Assembly (NCBI GenBank): GCA_963662175.1
Contig: OY759224.1
Location: forward strand, 21,647,489 to 21,711,488
Source of the DNA: Aradus depressus
Lineage: Eukaryota > Arthropoda > Insecta > Hemiptera > Aradidae
Length of the DNA: 64,000 nucleotides
Direction of reading: 5' to 3'
In this document: one piece after another, positions 10,130 through 20,705 of the stretch
Layout: each line of letters opens with the position of its first letter
Position numbering within the stretch: position 1 is the first letter of the stretch
Notes under the pieces: generated by a model
Told to the model about the DNA's origin: nothing
Seen by the model: the letters and a program-made list of their open reading frames with translations, nothing else
The model's database searches: none
Position numbers and translations under genes: made by a program

Positions 10130-10790
10130 AGTTATATGATACAAAGCTTTCATTATTTGATACAAAGCTTTAATTTTTATTTTTTGGGCAGAGTTCCTCC
10201 ACACCTTAAAGGTCAGTCCAATGTACGATATTGTTTTATTTATTCATTTATAATTTTTTTTTTTTTTTAGAATTTTTTATATATTCATTTACGGGTGGGT
10301 TCGTAACCCGACCGAGGCCCTTAGTTTATTTTGTCTGGGAGGTGAAATAAACTTAAGCACGCCGTCCTTCGGATGGGACGTTAAGTGATGGTCCCGAGCC
10401 TGTACGATGTCAGGTACTCGTTAAAGACCCCTACTCTAGGTGAATAAAAATTTAGGGTAGGCAAAATTTAGGACTCCCACAGTAGAGTCGGGCTCATGTC
10501 CACGAGAGTGACGAAAGAGCGCTCTGATAGTAGGCGATATGACCTCGTAGTTAAAGCCCGGGCACATGTCATAAAACCTAACCTAACCTATATTCATTTA
10601 TAATTGATTAATCTCTATGTATATATATATATTTTTTTCATATATTGTTATAGTTACATTGTTTTCTTTCTTTTCTATATCTCGCCACATTGGGACCTGA
10701 TGATGGGACGTAAGAACGTCCCAAAACATCGATGGAATAAAGACACTTCCGAAGAGTTTTTTTGAAAAATAGTCATCTTAATTTTTATTA
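10130..10790 (+). mobile_element. Family P retroelement end, interrupted by SINE-A
   Basis: It shares blocks with 59818-60530: 'gatacaaagctttcatt', 'tttttattttttgggcagagttcctcca', then 'gttacattgttt', 'cacattgg', and 'ctgatgatgggacgtaagaa' with 'cgtcccaaaacatcg', ending near 'cttccgaagag'. The terminal stem-loop resembles the ends of Penelope-like elements. A SINE-A copy sits inside at 10292-10588. Confidence 0.6.
10292..10588 (+). mobile_element. SINE-A, 5'-truncated, with 12-bp target duplication
   Basis: The 12 bases TATATTCATTTA occur at 10280-10291 and 10589-10600. The element lacks the A box, beginning just before the B box (GGGTTCGTAACC), and ends CATAAAACCTAACCTAACC. The 5' truncation with intact duplication shows it arrived as an incomplete reverse transcript rather than being trimmed later. 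Confidence 0.93.
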
Positions 10791-11689
10791 AATTGAAAAA
10801 TGTGTATTTTTTTGTATAGTACCTATTTATTTGTTCAGTTTTAATTAATTTCATTTTACTTTTTTTAAATAGTTTTGTTATTACTACTAATCATAGATCT
10901 GTTAGACTCAAGTAGTTATAAATCTAATTTATGAGCTATCTTAATGTATAAATTCATTTGATGTATCCTATTACCATGTATTGGTTTAACGGAAATAAAT
11001 TAATTATTATTATTATTATTATATATATATATTATAAAGACAAGAGTGCAATGTAAGTCACCGATTGATTTTGGAGAGAGAGCGAAAATTTAGTTGATTA
11101 ATTCTTCTGGGGAAGTAGTAGCCTATTGCATGAATTACCATGTACTTAGTATAGCTGGGGTTAAAAAAAAATAAAATTATATATGAAAAATAATCAAGTT
11201 GTGAGTTTTAAGAAGAGAGAAAAAGAGGTTGTATTTTTTGGTGCGGAAGAAACCTCTGATGTAGTGTTAATATAATTACCATGTAAAGGGAAGGTTGGGG
11301 AGCAACAGTGTTTGTTAGGATTTAGAATTTAGAACAGTGCCATTAGTTGGAGTCAACCAAAACTTGGATATATAATATTTTTAATATTGTATTTATTTAT
11401 TTATTTTAATTTTTTACTTAATATATTTTATGGCAACAAAAATTTCCTTGTCTGGTGGATTTTTTTTTTTTTTTTTTATATTACTAATAGACTTTAGAAC
11501 AGTGCCATTAGTTGGAGTCAACCAAAACTTGGAGACTACTAAAGTTAGGATTTAAAATTTAGAACAGCGCCATTAGTTATTTGAGTTTTTGAGTTAAGCC
11601 TCTCCGCAATCCCCCCCTTCCCTTTGACCGATTTGGCTGAAAACCAAATTCCAAAAATTCCTCATCGAATTATTTTCCCTATATTCGTA
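10791..11689. other. AT-rich stretch with a 40-bp block repeated
   Basis: The block 'ttagaacagtgccattagtt' plus 'ggagtcaaccaaaacttgga' occurs at 11331-11370 and 11496-11535, and its first half recurs near 11559-11578. A minus fragment of family E is at 11050-11115 and a plus fragment at 11575-11665. Otherwise nothing is recognised. Confidence 0.5.
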
Positions 11690-11756
11690 TAGCTGGCGAT
11701 ATAACATTAACGACGTCTAGTGCCCTCTGTCGCCAGCTAAAGGAACTACCAACCAA

Positions 11757-12032
11757 TCACAACGCAGAGAAGCACCTTTTTTTGCATGAATTTTTACACG
11801 GCGATTTCACAGAGTACTTAGCTTTTTTTATATTTAGAGCCGTAATTTTGTTTACCCGTTTAATAGATTCTGGAATAAACATTCTTTTTCTTTCTTTTCC
11901 TTTTGTGGTGAAACCCTTAGACACATTTTGATGCCCCATCTCAGCTGCTGCTGCTGTTTCTCCGGGTGGTCGTGGTAAAATTTCAACAACTACTGCATTT
12001 TCATCATGTTGACCATCAACTAGGAATTCCAT
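11757..12032 (-). CDS. Unrecognised 91-residue ORF with C-terminal cysteine cluster
   Basis: The protein starts MEFLVDGQHDENAVVVE, has an alanine run, and is rich in lysine and arginine. It ends SPCKNSCKKRCFSAL, a C...C...C cluster. Basic character and clustered cysteines suggest a nucleic-acid-binding segment. Similar openings occur in transposon-encoded proteins, but I cannot name a family. The region upstream on its strand (12040-12300) holds repeated 'gtcctttttgct' motifs. It may be a transposon ORF or a single exon of one. Confidence 0.4.
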   Translation of the reverse strand: MEFLVDGQHDENAVVVEILPRPPGETAAAAEMGHQNVSKGFTTKGKERKRMFIPESIKRVNKITALNIKKAKYSVKSPCKNSCKKRCFSAL

Positions 12033-12039
12033 TCAACAA

Positions 12040-12300
12040 GGCAAAAAGGACTCATCTCCAAATTAGGTGGAGTTGAGTCCTTTTTGCTAAGTATGAGTGA
12101 CGAGTCCTTTTTGCTTAGGTGAATAACCCTTTTTGGACATAAGTCCTTCTTTCAAATAAAAATTAATAATATTTCCCTAATTTTCAGAACATTTTTAATT
12201 ACACCATTAGACGCGCAATGTTAAGAAATATAAGATTATGAAAAAAAACAAAAATATAATTTTTTGGAGTAAGGTCCTTCTTGCTTAGGACGGCAGAATG
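12040..12300. repeat. Cluster of short 'gagtcctttttgctta' repeats
   Basis: Related words occur at about 12043 (reverse complement), 12073, 12099, 12143 and 12268. They lie immediately upstream of the minus-strand ORF at 11757-12032, as subterminal transposase-binding repeats or promoter repeats would. That role is inferred from position only. Confidence 0.45.
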
Positions 12301-12477
12301 TGTCTATAGACCAATCAGTATAAGCGTTACAAATTACTTCGAGTCCTTACACATGGACCATAATTTGATAGTACGCCATTAATTCTTGGTTAAATCTTTA
12401 ATCATGATTGTTTAATCAACATTAAGAACTGGATCTAAGTCTAGGTGATAACCTTCTGCTTGTTAGTTATTACTTAT

Positions 12478-12797
12478 GTGACTCATGCCCGGGCTTTAAC
12501 TACGAGGTCATATCGCCTACTACCAGAGCCCTCTTTCGTCGCTCTGGTGGACATGAGCCCGACTACTATAAAAGCCGTAAATGTTGCCTACCCTGGTTTA
12601 TTCACCTGGGGCAGGGGTCTTTAACGATTAATTGACATCTTACAAGCTCGGCACTATCGCTTAACGTCCCATCCGATGGACGACGTGCTCAAGGTTTTCT
12701 CTCAGACAAAAAACCTATGGGCCTCGGCCATGTTTCGAATCCGCGATCTTGAGCTCAGTAAGCAAGGACGCATACCACTGAGCTACAGGCTTCCTCA
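12478..12797 (-). mobile_element. SINE-A, near full length, diverged
   Basis: This is the complete order of landmarks on the minus strand, from 'gtgactcatgcccgggctttaac' to 'tgagctacaggcttcctc'. The internal hairpin arms read as the alternative subfamily (AGGTTTT type). Many substitutions point to an old copy. Confidence 0.88.
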
Positions 12798-13244
12798 TGT
12801 GGGTGTGTGTGATTGGAACTGTGCAACTATTAAAATCGACATAGGATCACTAATTTTTCTCTGCAAGCATGCGAGTTACAAAAATATTTGTAAAAGATAT
12901 CTTCTTAATTTTCGCCAAGGAATATAAATTTACCTTTGAATTCTAGTATCACCCATATAGAATCTCGTAACTCAATGCTCTTATTTCAAATTGGAACATA
13001 TATTTTTCTTGACGCAATCTGAAACTTGATTTTTAAAATGAAAAATGAGCTCCGAACGAGAACAATCCGTTGGATAGCTCAGATATTCAATGTTCAAGTT
13101 TGACAACTAAATAAACATTTTTCCTCCCAGTATTTTATTTTACTTTGTTATTTTTTCTGCCATACATTCTGATTCTGAAAATATACTATGTATAGCAGTA
13201 AAAGTAAAATTACGTAATATGATAGCCGACAGCTGTCCATGGGC
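12798..13244. other. No recognised feature
   Basis: AT-rich unique-looking sequence. A fragment of the repeat seen at 47122 lies just to its left, at 12384-12425, in inverted orientation. Confidence 0.35.
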
Positions 13245-13440
13245 GGTACATTGAATGCCCAGCTATGGTAACGTACCTTGGGGTGCGGATCGCACGGGCC
13301 TGAAAGTGACGCCCCACGTTGTTGCCATTAAAGAAAAGATATTAGCCACTTTTAACGCCCTGAACCGCCCTTAGGAGCAGATATTGATGAGCCCTTACGC
13401 CTAGCCATGCATAAAGAGATGCGCGGACAGTCCAGACCAG
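13245..13440 (+). pseudogene. LINE reverse transcriptase fragment (YLGV segment)
   Basis: Plus-strand frames read TYLGVRIA, then after a frameshift TPHVVAIKEKILATFNALNRP. The YLGV..D...FK.HV...K..... pattern lies after the catalytic palm in jockey-type reverse transcriptases. It is short and frameshifted, so confidence is limited. Next to it (13500-13560) a G-run and 'gtaatccgcacctggtcctg' resemble a hAT-type end, without a partner. Confidence 0.45.
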
Positions 13441-13914
13441 TGCGCTATTATGTAATCGGTTTAATTAGGGATAAAATAACGATTCTTGAAAACAGTAAGA
13501 AGTTTGGTTGAGGCTCAGAGGGGGGGGGCCCAATTGCATCCCTTGTAATCCGCACCTGGTCCTGTGTGCAGATCACTTCTCAAAGTACTTCAATTGATCT
13601 TTCCCAGAGGACGTGAAAGGTAGTGATCATTCTACAGGGAATTATGCCATGGTTGTACAAGATAATCCTCAGCAGATGATGGAACCAAAACAGTAATCTA
13701 CTTCGGCAAGCTTATAATAAAACCTACCTAATAGCAAATCCTTAGAATATACAAAATCATTTATTTTACCAACGAGCTACTCAATAAAAACACAAAAAAG
13801 TGATCGGACAATGTACCTCCCCAAAAATAATAATTAAGTTTATGTCTTATTATCAATAGTTGATTTACAAAATTATTATCAATAGTTGATTTACAAAAAT
13901 TTGAATTATCATAC

Positions 13915-14040
13915 ATCGGCAGTTATTGGGGTTTTTGAGTTGAACACCCCTTCACTGATCCCCCTTTTCCTTCGGGCTATTCCGCGGAAAATTGTGTTTA
14001 TACCGTCTATATAGGGCTTTGAATTTTAATATTAAATTGT
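13915..14040 (+). repeat. Family E dispersed repeat, partial
   Basis: 'cggcagttattggggttttt', a C/T-rich tract and a 'tataccgtctatatagggct' block match the family order. It is cut by the SINE-A fragment that follows. Confidence 0.5.
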
Positions 14041-14054
14041 TGTATTTGCGAAAT

Positions 14055-14188
14055 CTGTACGATGCAAAATTTAAAACTCCCACAGTAGAGTCGGGTTCAT
14101 GTTCACCAAAACGACGACCGAGCGTTCTGGTAGTAGGCGATATGATCTTGTAGTTAAAGCCCGGGCGTGAGTCACAATACCTAACTAT
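14055..14188 (+). mobile_element. SINE-A 3' half
   Basis: It begins in the 'ctgtacgatg' block and keeps 'actcccacagtagagtcggg', 'ttctggtagtaggcgatatga' and 'aaagcccgggcgtgagtcac', with tail 'aatacctaacta'. The 5' half is missing. Confidence 0.85.
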
Positions 14189-14213
14189 TTCTATAGATAA
14201 GTTAGTTATTATA

Positions 14214-14517
14214 ATACTCATGCCCGGACTTTAACTACGAGATCATATCGCCTACTACCAGAGCGCTCTTTCGTCAATCAGATGGGCATGCGCCCGACTC
14301 TTCTATGCAATCCAAAATTTTGCCTGCCCTAAATTTGTATTCACCTATGGTAGGGTGTTTAACGAGTACCTGAAATCGCACAGGCTCGAGACCATCGCTT
14401 AACGTCCCCTCCGAAGGACCTTCCAGATAAAATAAACTAAGGGCCTCGGCCGGATTTCGAACCCATGACCTTGAGCTCAGAAGGCAAGCTCGCAGACCAC
14501 TGAGCTACCGGCGCCCT
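14214..14517 (-). mobile_element. SINE-A, minus copy with small internal deletion
   Basis: Landmarks run from 'actcatgcccggactttaac' to the head 'gagctaccggcgccctc'. Bases near the 'gacggcgtgcttaag' block are deleted. It faces the neighbouring plus copy at 14055-14188 tail to tail. Confidence 0.9.
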
Positions 14518-14676
14518 CAAATAACTATTGAGAGATTCGATTACGCCTAAAGATACTATATACACAAATATCAAATGTTTTCTTTTAAAAAAATGTAAAA
14601 AAAGAATTTTTTTGGCCTATTATCACCGCGGAAACGTAAGGAATTCATAGAAAAAACAAATATTGAAAATTGGGCC

Positions 14677-15025
14677 GAGGGCGCCGGTAGCTCAGTGGTA
14701 TGCGTGCTTGACTTCTGAGCTCAAGGTCGTGGGTTCGTAGCCCGACCGAGGCCCTTAGTTTATTTTATCTGGGAGGTAAAATAAACTTAAGCACGCCGTC
14801 CTTCGGATGGGACGTTAAGCGATGGTCCCGAGCCTGTACGATGTCAGGTACTCGTTAAAGACCCCTACCCTAGATGAATAAAAATTTAGGGTAGGCAACA
14901 TTTAGGACTCCCACAGTAGAGTCGGGCTCATGTCCACCAGAGTGACGAAAGAGCGCTCTGGTAATAGGCGATATGACCTCGTAGTTAAAGCCCGGGCATG
15001 AGTCATATAACCAAACCAACCAACC
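14677..15025 (+). mobile_element. SINE-A, full length, 11-bp target duplication
   Basis: The best complete copy. AAAATTGGGCC occurs at 14666-14676 and 15026-15036. The 349-bp element starts GAGGGCGCCGGTAGCTCAG (A box), has the B box as GGGTTCGTAGCCC, and ends in 'ataaccaaaccaaccaacc', a CCAA-type tail instead of the CCTAA type. It lacks coding capacity and must be mobilised by a partner LINE. Confidence 0.95.
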
Positions 15026-15207
15026 AAAATTGGGCCAGTAGTTTTTAAGATTAGCTCGAACATCAAACAAACGCTGTCTCTTTATATATTAGTATGATTA
15101 ACAAAATTGGTTAAAACTCATATTTAATATGAGTTAAGTAAATAAGCAGAGGAAAACTGGTTGTTTTAAGAGGGACCACAGTATAACGGGCATGAGTCAC
15201 AATAATT

Positions 15208-15513
15208 TTTTTAATAACTCTTTATTTTGAATATTTACAATCGGTATACCCATAAGTAAATTTGATGAATGATACATAGAACAAAGAAAAAAAATAAAAT
15301 GAATAAATTTAAAAAAAAAAATAAATAATAAAAAAAAAAATAATAATAATAATAAAAAAAATAAATAATAATAAACATAATTATAAAACATAATAGTAAA
15401 GATAAAATAAAATCAATATAAAAGCCCTTCAACTCGAGACCCCTCGAAACACCCCTCGTTCTCTGTCATCCCCATCCCTCCAACTTAATAGGGGCAAGGG
15501 AGGCCGCGGGGGC
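15208..15513 (-). mobile_element. Retroposon family C with 11-bp target duplication
   Basis: TCACAATAATT occurs at 15197-15207 and 15514-15524. On the minus strand the element has a GC-rich 5' part (AGCCCCCGCGGCC...) and a very AT-rich 3' part that ends 'ttcaaaataaagag', a polyadenylation-like end. It landed in the tail of a SINE-A remnant (15186-15203). Related copies are at 46372-46757 and, in part, 24786-24862. The long open frames on this strand are translations of TTATTA runs. Confidence 0.88.
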
Positions 15514-15524
15514 TCACAATAATT

Positions 15525-16101
15525 AACTAACATAACGTACCCTATACATTTTCTGGGGAAATAAAAATATAAACTTTATTGTGTAATACAGTTAAGGAAT
15601 ATGTCCTAGACCACATAGTTAGAATAGATCCTTTCTCCCTCCGCATAATTCTAAACTTTTAATGCCAAAATGCCTGAAAAAATGTCGGATGTAAAATATA
15701 TAGGGCTCCCTCCAAAGTGATCCAAGTTTAATGACAGGAAGGGATCTTTGTCCTACTTTAGGTTAATACTGGAATGTGCCTTCCTAACCTCCAACTTGGA
15801 CAGAATTAATTAAATTAACCCCTTCTCCTGGAGGTTAGCAATCAACTATCTTGCAAATTTAGAACAACCCTATTTCACTTCACTGCTCAAATTGAGGAAA
15901 TTGACTTTTTTTTTCTTATTTTCTTTAATTGAAATGCATAATTTTAAATTTCATTAGGATTAACCTAAATGCAAGAATAAAGTTTTTATGCAAAATGATT
16001 CAAACTTGAACCGAAGAATTAGCTGATTTTTTTAGAAACATTTTTAGCGGATTTTTAGAAATCAGTTAAGGCGTTCACCGAATTGATAAGACGTACGGAA
16101 A
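15525..16101. other. No recognised feature
   Basis: AT-rich, apparently unique sequence between a family C insertion and a SINE-A copy. Confidence 0.35.
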
Positions 16102-16113
16102 ACTAACACCATA

Positions 16114-16455
16114 GGTTAGGTTTTATGACTCATGCCCGGACTGCGAGATCATATCGCCTACTACCACAGCGCTCTTTTGTCACTCTAGTGGACATGAGCC
16201 CGACTCTACTGTGGGAGTCCTAAATTTTGCCTACACTAAATTTTTATTCACCTAGGGTAGGGGTCTTTAACGGGTACGTGACATCGTACAGGCTCGGGAC
16301 CATCGCTTAACGTCCCATCCGACATCCGAATGGCGGCGTGCTTAAGTTAATTTTACCTCCCAGATAAAATAAACTAAGGGCCTCGGTCGGGTTTCGAACC
16401 CACGATCTTGAGCTCAGAAGACAAGCATGCATACCACTGAGTTACCGGCGACCTC
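16114..16455 (-). mobile_element. SINE-A, full length, 12-bp imperfect target duplication
   Basis: Flanks read ACTAACACCATA (16102-16113) and ACTACCACCATA (16456-16467), one mismatch. The minus-strand tail appears as GGTTAGG. A 6-base insertion duplicates 'catccga' near 16316-16328. Confidence 0.9.
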
Positions 16456-16499
16456 ACTACCACCATATTACTTACTACAAATTTGATGCACAACGGGAT

Positions 16500-16760
16500 T
16501 TCATGTTTTCCGACCCTCTCCAAAAATTAATCGATGAAACATCCCTCTAAAACCAATCGATAGTTTGGGCTAAAAATCAATAGTTAACACACTTAGGGCC
16601 ATCTGAATCCTCATATTAATTTTAGTATCGATACATTCATTAAATCGACAGTTATTAGGGTTTTGAGTACTCCTTAATTTCGATCGATACATTCATTAAA
16701 TCGACAGTTATTAGGGTTTTGAGTACTCCTTAATTTCGAACGATTTCGCGGAAAATTAAT
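16500..16760 (+). repeat. Family E with an internal 57-bp direct duplication
   Basis: The block 'tcgatacattcattaaatcg' to 'ctccttaatttcga' occurs twice in direct succession (about 16625-16681 and 16682-16738) with only the last base or so differing. The surrounding family landmarks are normal. Confidence 0.75.
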
Positions 16761-18298
16761 AAATAAAATGTCCTTCTGAAACATATAATTTAGACGTCTC
16801 CTTGCTTTACTCAAAAACTGTCAGTCCTATCGAATAATTGGGTCTCATCGAAAAGTTGGTATAAGAATCTCCTGTAATTTTGTCCTTTTTGACGTGAAAA
16901 CGTCTATTCGCTCATTAAGCACAGTAATAGCCGGTCAAAATTTCTTGTGTTACAAAATACCGTAAATCGATAATAACTACGAGACTAATAATGCGATAAC
17001 AACGGTTGAGGTCACAATGGATAGCGCATGTCTGTACGTGTTTGTTGTGCAGTGTTTGTTTTGCCTGTGACATCATCGGGCTAGTGTGGGCACCGGCGGA
17101 TGATTGTTGCGAATTAGCGTTGTGTAAAATTAGAATTTACTGTAGCGTGATAGCGCGTTTAGGTAGGACGTTGATGCGGGTGTCATTGTAAAGAGCATGA
17201 GGAGCACTACTAGGACTCAAAGTGAAACAATAAATATATTTGCCGAAATATATGTAAAAATCGGTATTAAATTAAAAATTGCAAAAAATTAAAGATGTCG
17301 TTTCATATGAATCGTAAATATGCGCGGAATTATAGAAAACGCAAATCAGAGGAAAGCTCTCATCAAAAGGAATTTTAAAAACCTAAAAAGTCTAGTGCCG
17401 AGCAAATGCAAGAGATACGGCATCATCGAAAAGAAAATGAAAAATGATTTTATCCCGACGTTTTCACTGAAAATCTACGGCGTGGACCTTGATTACGCCT
17501 TAATGTTTTTTGTTTTTTTTAATTTTTGGAATGAGAGGGACGGAAAACATAAAATTCTGGTGAAAATTTAACATTGATTTTCTGACGGAACGTTATAACT
17601 TGCTCCATACCTCATACAACTGGCCAAGTAAACATGTTTACTTAGATACATTTTGAACAACATTTCAGGAATGACCAAACCCAATGATTGGCCTGTTATC
17701 TGGTAAAATATCGGTTTTTTTTTGTTCACAATGACTGCGATGGGGGAAAAAAAATCGTGTTCCCGGTGAGTCAGAGCTATCTAGGCAGTCCTATAGAAGG
17801 GCTTTGAAAGGCGGCTAACGAACCTTCATGAGGTCAGCAAAGGGAAAATTTCAGGAAAGTATATTCCCTTAGCCGCAGGCAATGCAGGAAAAGTGAAAAG
17901 GGAGAAAAATGAAAATATTATGAAAAGGTGAGGTCAGATCGGACATTGAATGAGTTTGTAAGGAAAAAATAATAACTGGTCGGTGAATCACTGGTACTGT
18001 ACTTCCCCAGAGCGAATTAATCAATTAAGCTTTTGCTCTCCCTCTGAAATATCGGGTCGTCACACATGAAATGTCTGTTATTGTTTTCATAACACTTTGA
18101 AGAGGATTAATGATTTACCTGTTGATTACCATCAAAATATTTACAGTCTGGAGTTAATTCTCTATTTACTAATAATGTTTGTTTTCCTTCCAAGTAGACA
18201 TTCATATTTTAGTTTTATTTTAAACGTGACAGTGTAAACACGTGATTTTCAGGCAATTTTTTTTACGAGTTCAAACTTGGTTATTCCGCTTCACAAGC
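16761..18298. other. Diverged repeat relics, no gene
   Basis: At 16765-16910 lies a block (family G) shared with 27930-28080, 52860-53065 and 59230-59400: 'gacgtttccttgatttaccc', then 'aacggttagtcctatcga'. At 17520-17640 lies family H ('tttttggaat', 'ggaaaacat', 'ataacttgctccatacctcat'). At 17990-18062 lies a family E start. The frames at 17006-17191 and 17320-17571 are not recognised. Confidence 0.45.
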
Positions 18299-18311
18299 TT
18301 CACGGATATTA

Positions 18312-19111
18312 GCATCCCGCATATGCGGACGACATGGTCATAACCGGACGATCGAAAACTGCATTGGCGGGGGCGTTCCAGGAGTGTGACGAGGAGTCCA
18401 GGAAGCTGGGTCTTCTTGTCAAGGAGGGCAAGACCAAGTACATGAGAACCACTAGAAAGGAAGTAAGAGACAAGGAACTTGTACTTGGAGGTTGCAGGTA
18501 TGACCGGATGGATAGTTTCAAATACCTAGGGGCCGTTATCACAGAAAGGAATGACGTTAAAGAAGACATCAAAGCGAAGATAACGGCAGGGAATAGATGC
18601 TACCGGTCACTGCAGAAGGTGCTTGGGTCGAGGACTGTGTCCCGAGACGCCAAAATAACAATTTATAAAACAGTCGTGAGAGCGGTCGTCACATATGCGA
18701 GTGAAACCTGGTTCCTGACTAGGAGGGACGAATTCTTGCTCAATACATGGGAGAGGAAGGTATTGAGGAAGATATACGGCCCTACTCCAGAGAGGGATAG
18801 ATGGAGGATACGGTCCAATGCTGCGGGACCTGTACAAGAGCCCGGACTTGTTGGTTTTAGTGAAGCAGGAGCGGCTGCGATGGTTGCGCCATTTACAGAG
18901 GATGGAACCAGACAGATTGCCGAGGAGGATACTAGAGGGACACCCGGGAGGACAAAGAAAAAGAGGTAGACCCCACTTACGTTGGAGGACGACCTCAGAA
19001 GAATGGATGTGAGAAGGTGGAGACGGGAGGCCGAGGATAGAGAAGAATGGCGGAAGATCGTTGCGGAGGCCCAGGTTCTACAAGGACATAAGGGAAAGTA
19101 AGTAAGTAAGT
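18312..19111 (+). pseudogene. 5'-truncated LINE with RT end and target duplication
   Basis: The catalytic motif YADD is at 18322-18333, followed in frame by KTKYM, FKYLGAVIT, the YASETW segment near 18693-18710 and WERKVLRKIYGP. After a frameshift near 18815 the frame at 18818-19012 continues with RLRWLRHLQRME and GQRKRGRP, typical of the C-terminal region of insect LINEs. The 3' end is (GTAA)n. Imperfect target duplications flank it: TTCACGGATATTA at 18299-18311 and TTCACGGAATATTA at 19112-19125. Truncation falls within the palm domain, so it was dead on arrival. The clade (RTE- or jockey-related) is not certain. A related fragment is at 57934-58340. Confidence 0.9.
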
Positions 19112-19125
19112 TTCACGGAATATTA

Positions 19126-19817
19126 ATCAGGTTTTTGGTGAAGGGTGTTCCAATAAAAGAACTATTCGTCGTTGTTTTGGAAAGTTTTCTTTAGGAGATA
19201 CGGACCTTTGAAAACCAATATTTTTAAGTAATTGCATTGTTAACCTTTATTATTAATGATTGACATGAGCTGTGAATGCTCGTAAATTCCAGAATAATTT
19301 GGTTTGAGGTGTTCAGATTTATCACCTGAACATGTGAGTTTGACTGATAAAATTAGTTGTGGTTAAATAAATCCATGTTGGACTGATACATCTGTATTAC
19401 TTATTTAACAAATCCACTACATCCGCCTGCCACCAAGTAAATATATACTTAATTCGGTACGAAATTCTCTATTTTTTGAGTCTTGAACAAGTTCGAATGA
19501 GAAAAAGTTATTTAATTATAGAAGCTCAGCTGTTTTCTGTTTTAATGAAGTATTTCTCCTCTTTTCAAATTTTATTATCTTTCTTCTTCGAAAAAAAGTA
19601 ATTATGAGTTTGTCATATTTCATTGAAAAATACTTTTTACTTTCTTATTCATTTAGTATACAGAAGTTTCTGTTTAACCTGAATACGTTTTGACAGGTGT
19701 ATCTGTGTGTATGTAATTGGAAATTTGGGAACGTTTTAACTCAAAAACGATTGCAGCTATATTATACATATGAAATTCATATTTTATAACCTGTGAAATA
19801 ATCACTACTCAGCCATA
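19126..19817. other. No recognised gene
   Basis: AT-rich sequence. The part at 19680-19800 ('acgttttgacaggtgtatctgtg', 'aaaacgattgcagct') is a relic also seen, inverted, near 28310-28440. Confidence 0.4.
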
Positions 19818-20005
19818 TTCATATTCTGTGGCGTAGCCAGGATTTTGAGCAGGGGGGGGGGGGGGCAAAGTTAGGCTACGACGGTGGGGGGTATAGACTC
19901 CCGGGGGCACAGCCCGTAGTTTCCATGGTTAGCGCTGTAGACTTTTTGTTATTAATTTGGGAGACTCGGACCTCTAGAAGCTCCCCCTGAGGTAACCACT
20001 GACAA

Positions 20006-20107
20006 AAAGGCAAAGCGCAGCAGCAAATGCACTCAGTGGTTTCTGTACTTTTAAGATTAAATTACTCACTTCCAATAGCGTGCATTTGCTGCTGCTGCGC
20101 TTTGCAT
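20006..20107. repeat. Inverted repeat with CAGCAG core inside the hAT element
   Basis: 'gcaaagcgcagcagcaaatgcac' near 20009-20031 faces 'gtgcatttgctgctgctgcg' plus 'ctttgc' near 20080-20106. The arms are about 23 bp with one extra triplet on the right and a loop of about 50 bp. It would fold into a long hairpin. Confidence 0.75.
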
Positions 20108-20202
20108 TTTTACTGCGCATGTAAATTCAGCTTATAGTACAGTATAAAGTATAACATAAATGATTATTTTGAGCGAGGAAATGAAATGATCGAATTCATA
20201 TA

Positions 20203-20705
20203 TCATATATATAAAGCTGAAAATGTCTGTGCGTTGTACCGCTATAACTCACGAACGGCTTGATGGATTTGATTAATTTTTTTTTAAACTTGTTCGTCAT
20301 CGTCTGTGGAAGGTTATAGGCGTATTAGTACCTCAATATCTGGTCCATCCCAGCATCCACCCACGCAATCTTTGTAACTCGAAAACCATTGCAACGATTA
20401 ATGAGAAATCTTTTTGAATAGATAAGTTTTATCTACCGGAAGGTTAAGGTCTATTTTTTAATCAACCCCTAGTCCATCCCAGCATCCACTCACCCAATCT
20501 TTGTAACTCGTAAACCATTGCAACGATTAACGAGAAATCTTTTTGAATAAATTAGTTTTAGCTCCAAAGCTAGCGTTACTACAGTTGAAGGACTATAAGC
20601 CTTATTCCGTATGAATAATTGAAAATTATAACATCATGAATGTACTGTCGAGGAACTGAATAGCCTTATAGGAGATATTGGGAGAACGCCGGGTATTACG
20701 GCTAG
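20203..20705 (+). mobile_element. Non-autonomous Helitron, copy lacking part of terminal hairpin
   Basis: It begins TCATATATATAAAGCTG after an A and ends GGCTAG before a T, the TC...CTAG signature of Helitrons inserting between A and T. It is about 90% alike by eye to the copy at 38858-39358 but lacks some 20 bases before 'acgccgggtatta', including the left arm of the 3' hairpin. It lies inside the hAT element. Confidence 0.85.

Noticed and set aside
13500..13560. hAT end near a G-run
   Set aside because: One end-like sequence (CAGGACCAGGTGCGGATTA in reverse) is present, but no partner end or 8-bp duplication was found.
15197..15432. Hydrophobic 'membrane protein' frames
   Set aside because: They are translations of TTATTA/TTTTTA runs in retroposon C, as is 46477-46755.
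18309..18572. Minus-strand ORF opposite the LINE
   Set aside because: It is the antisense shadow of the plus-strand reverse transcriptase frame, which carries the real motifs (YADD, YLG, SETW).
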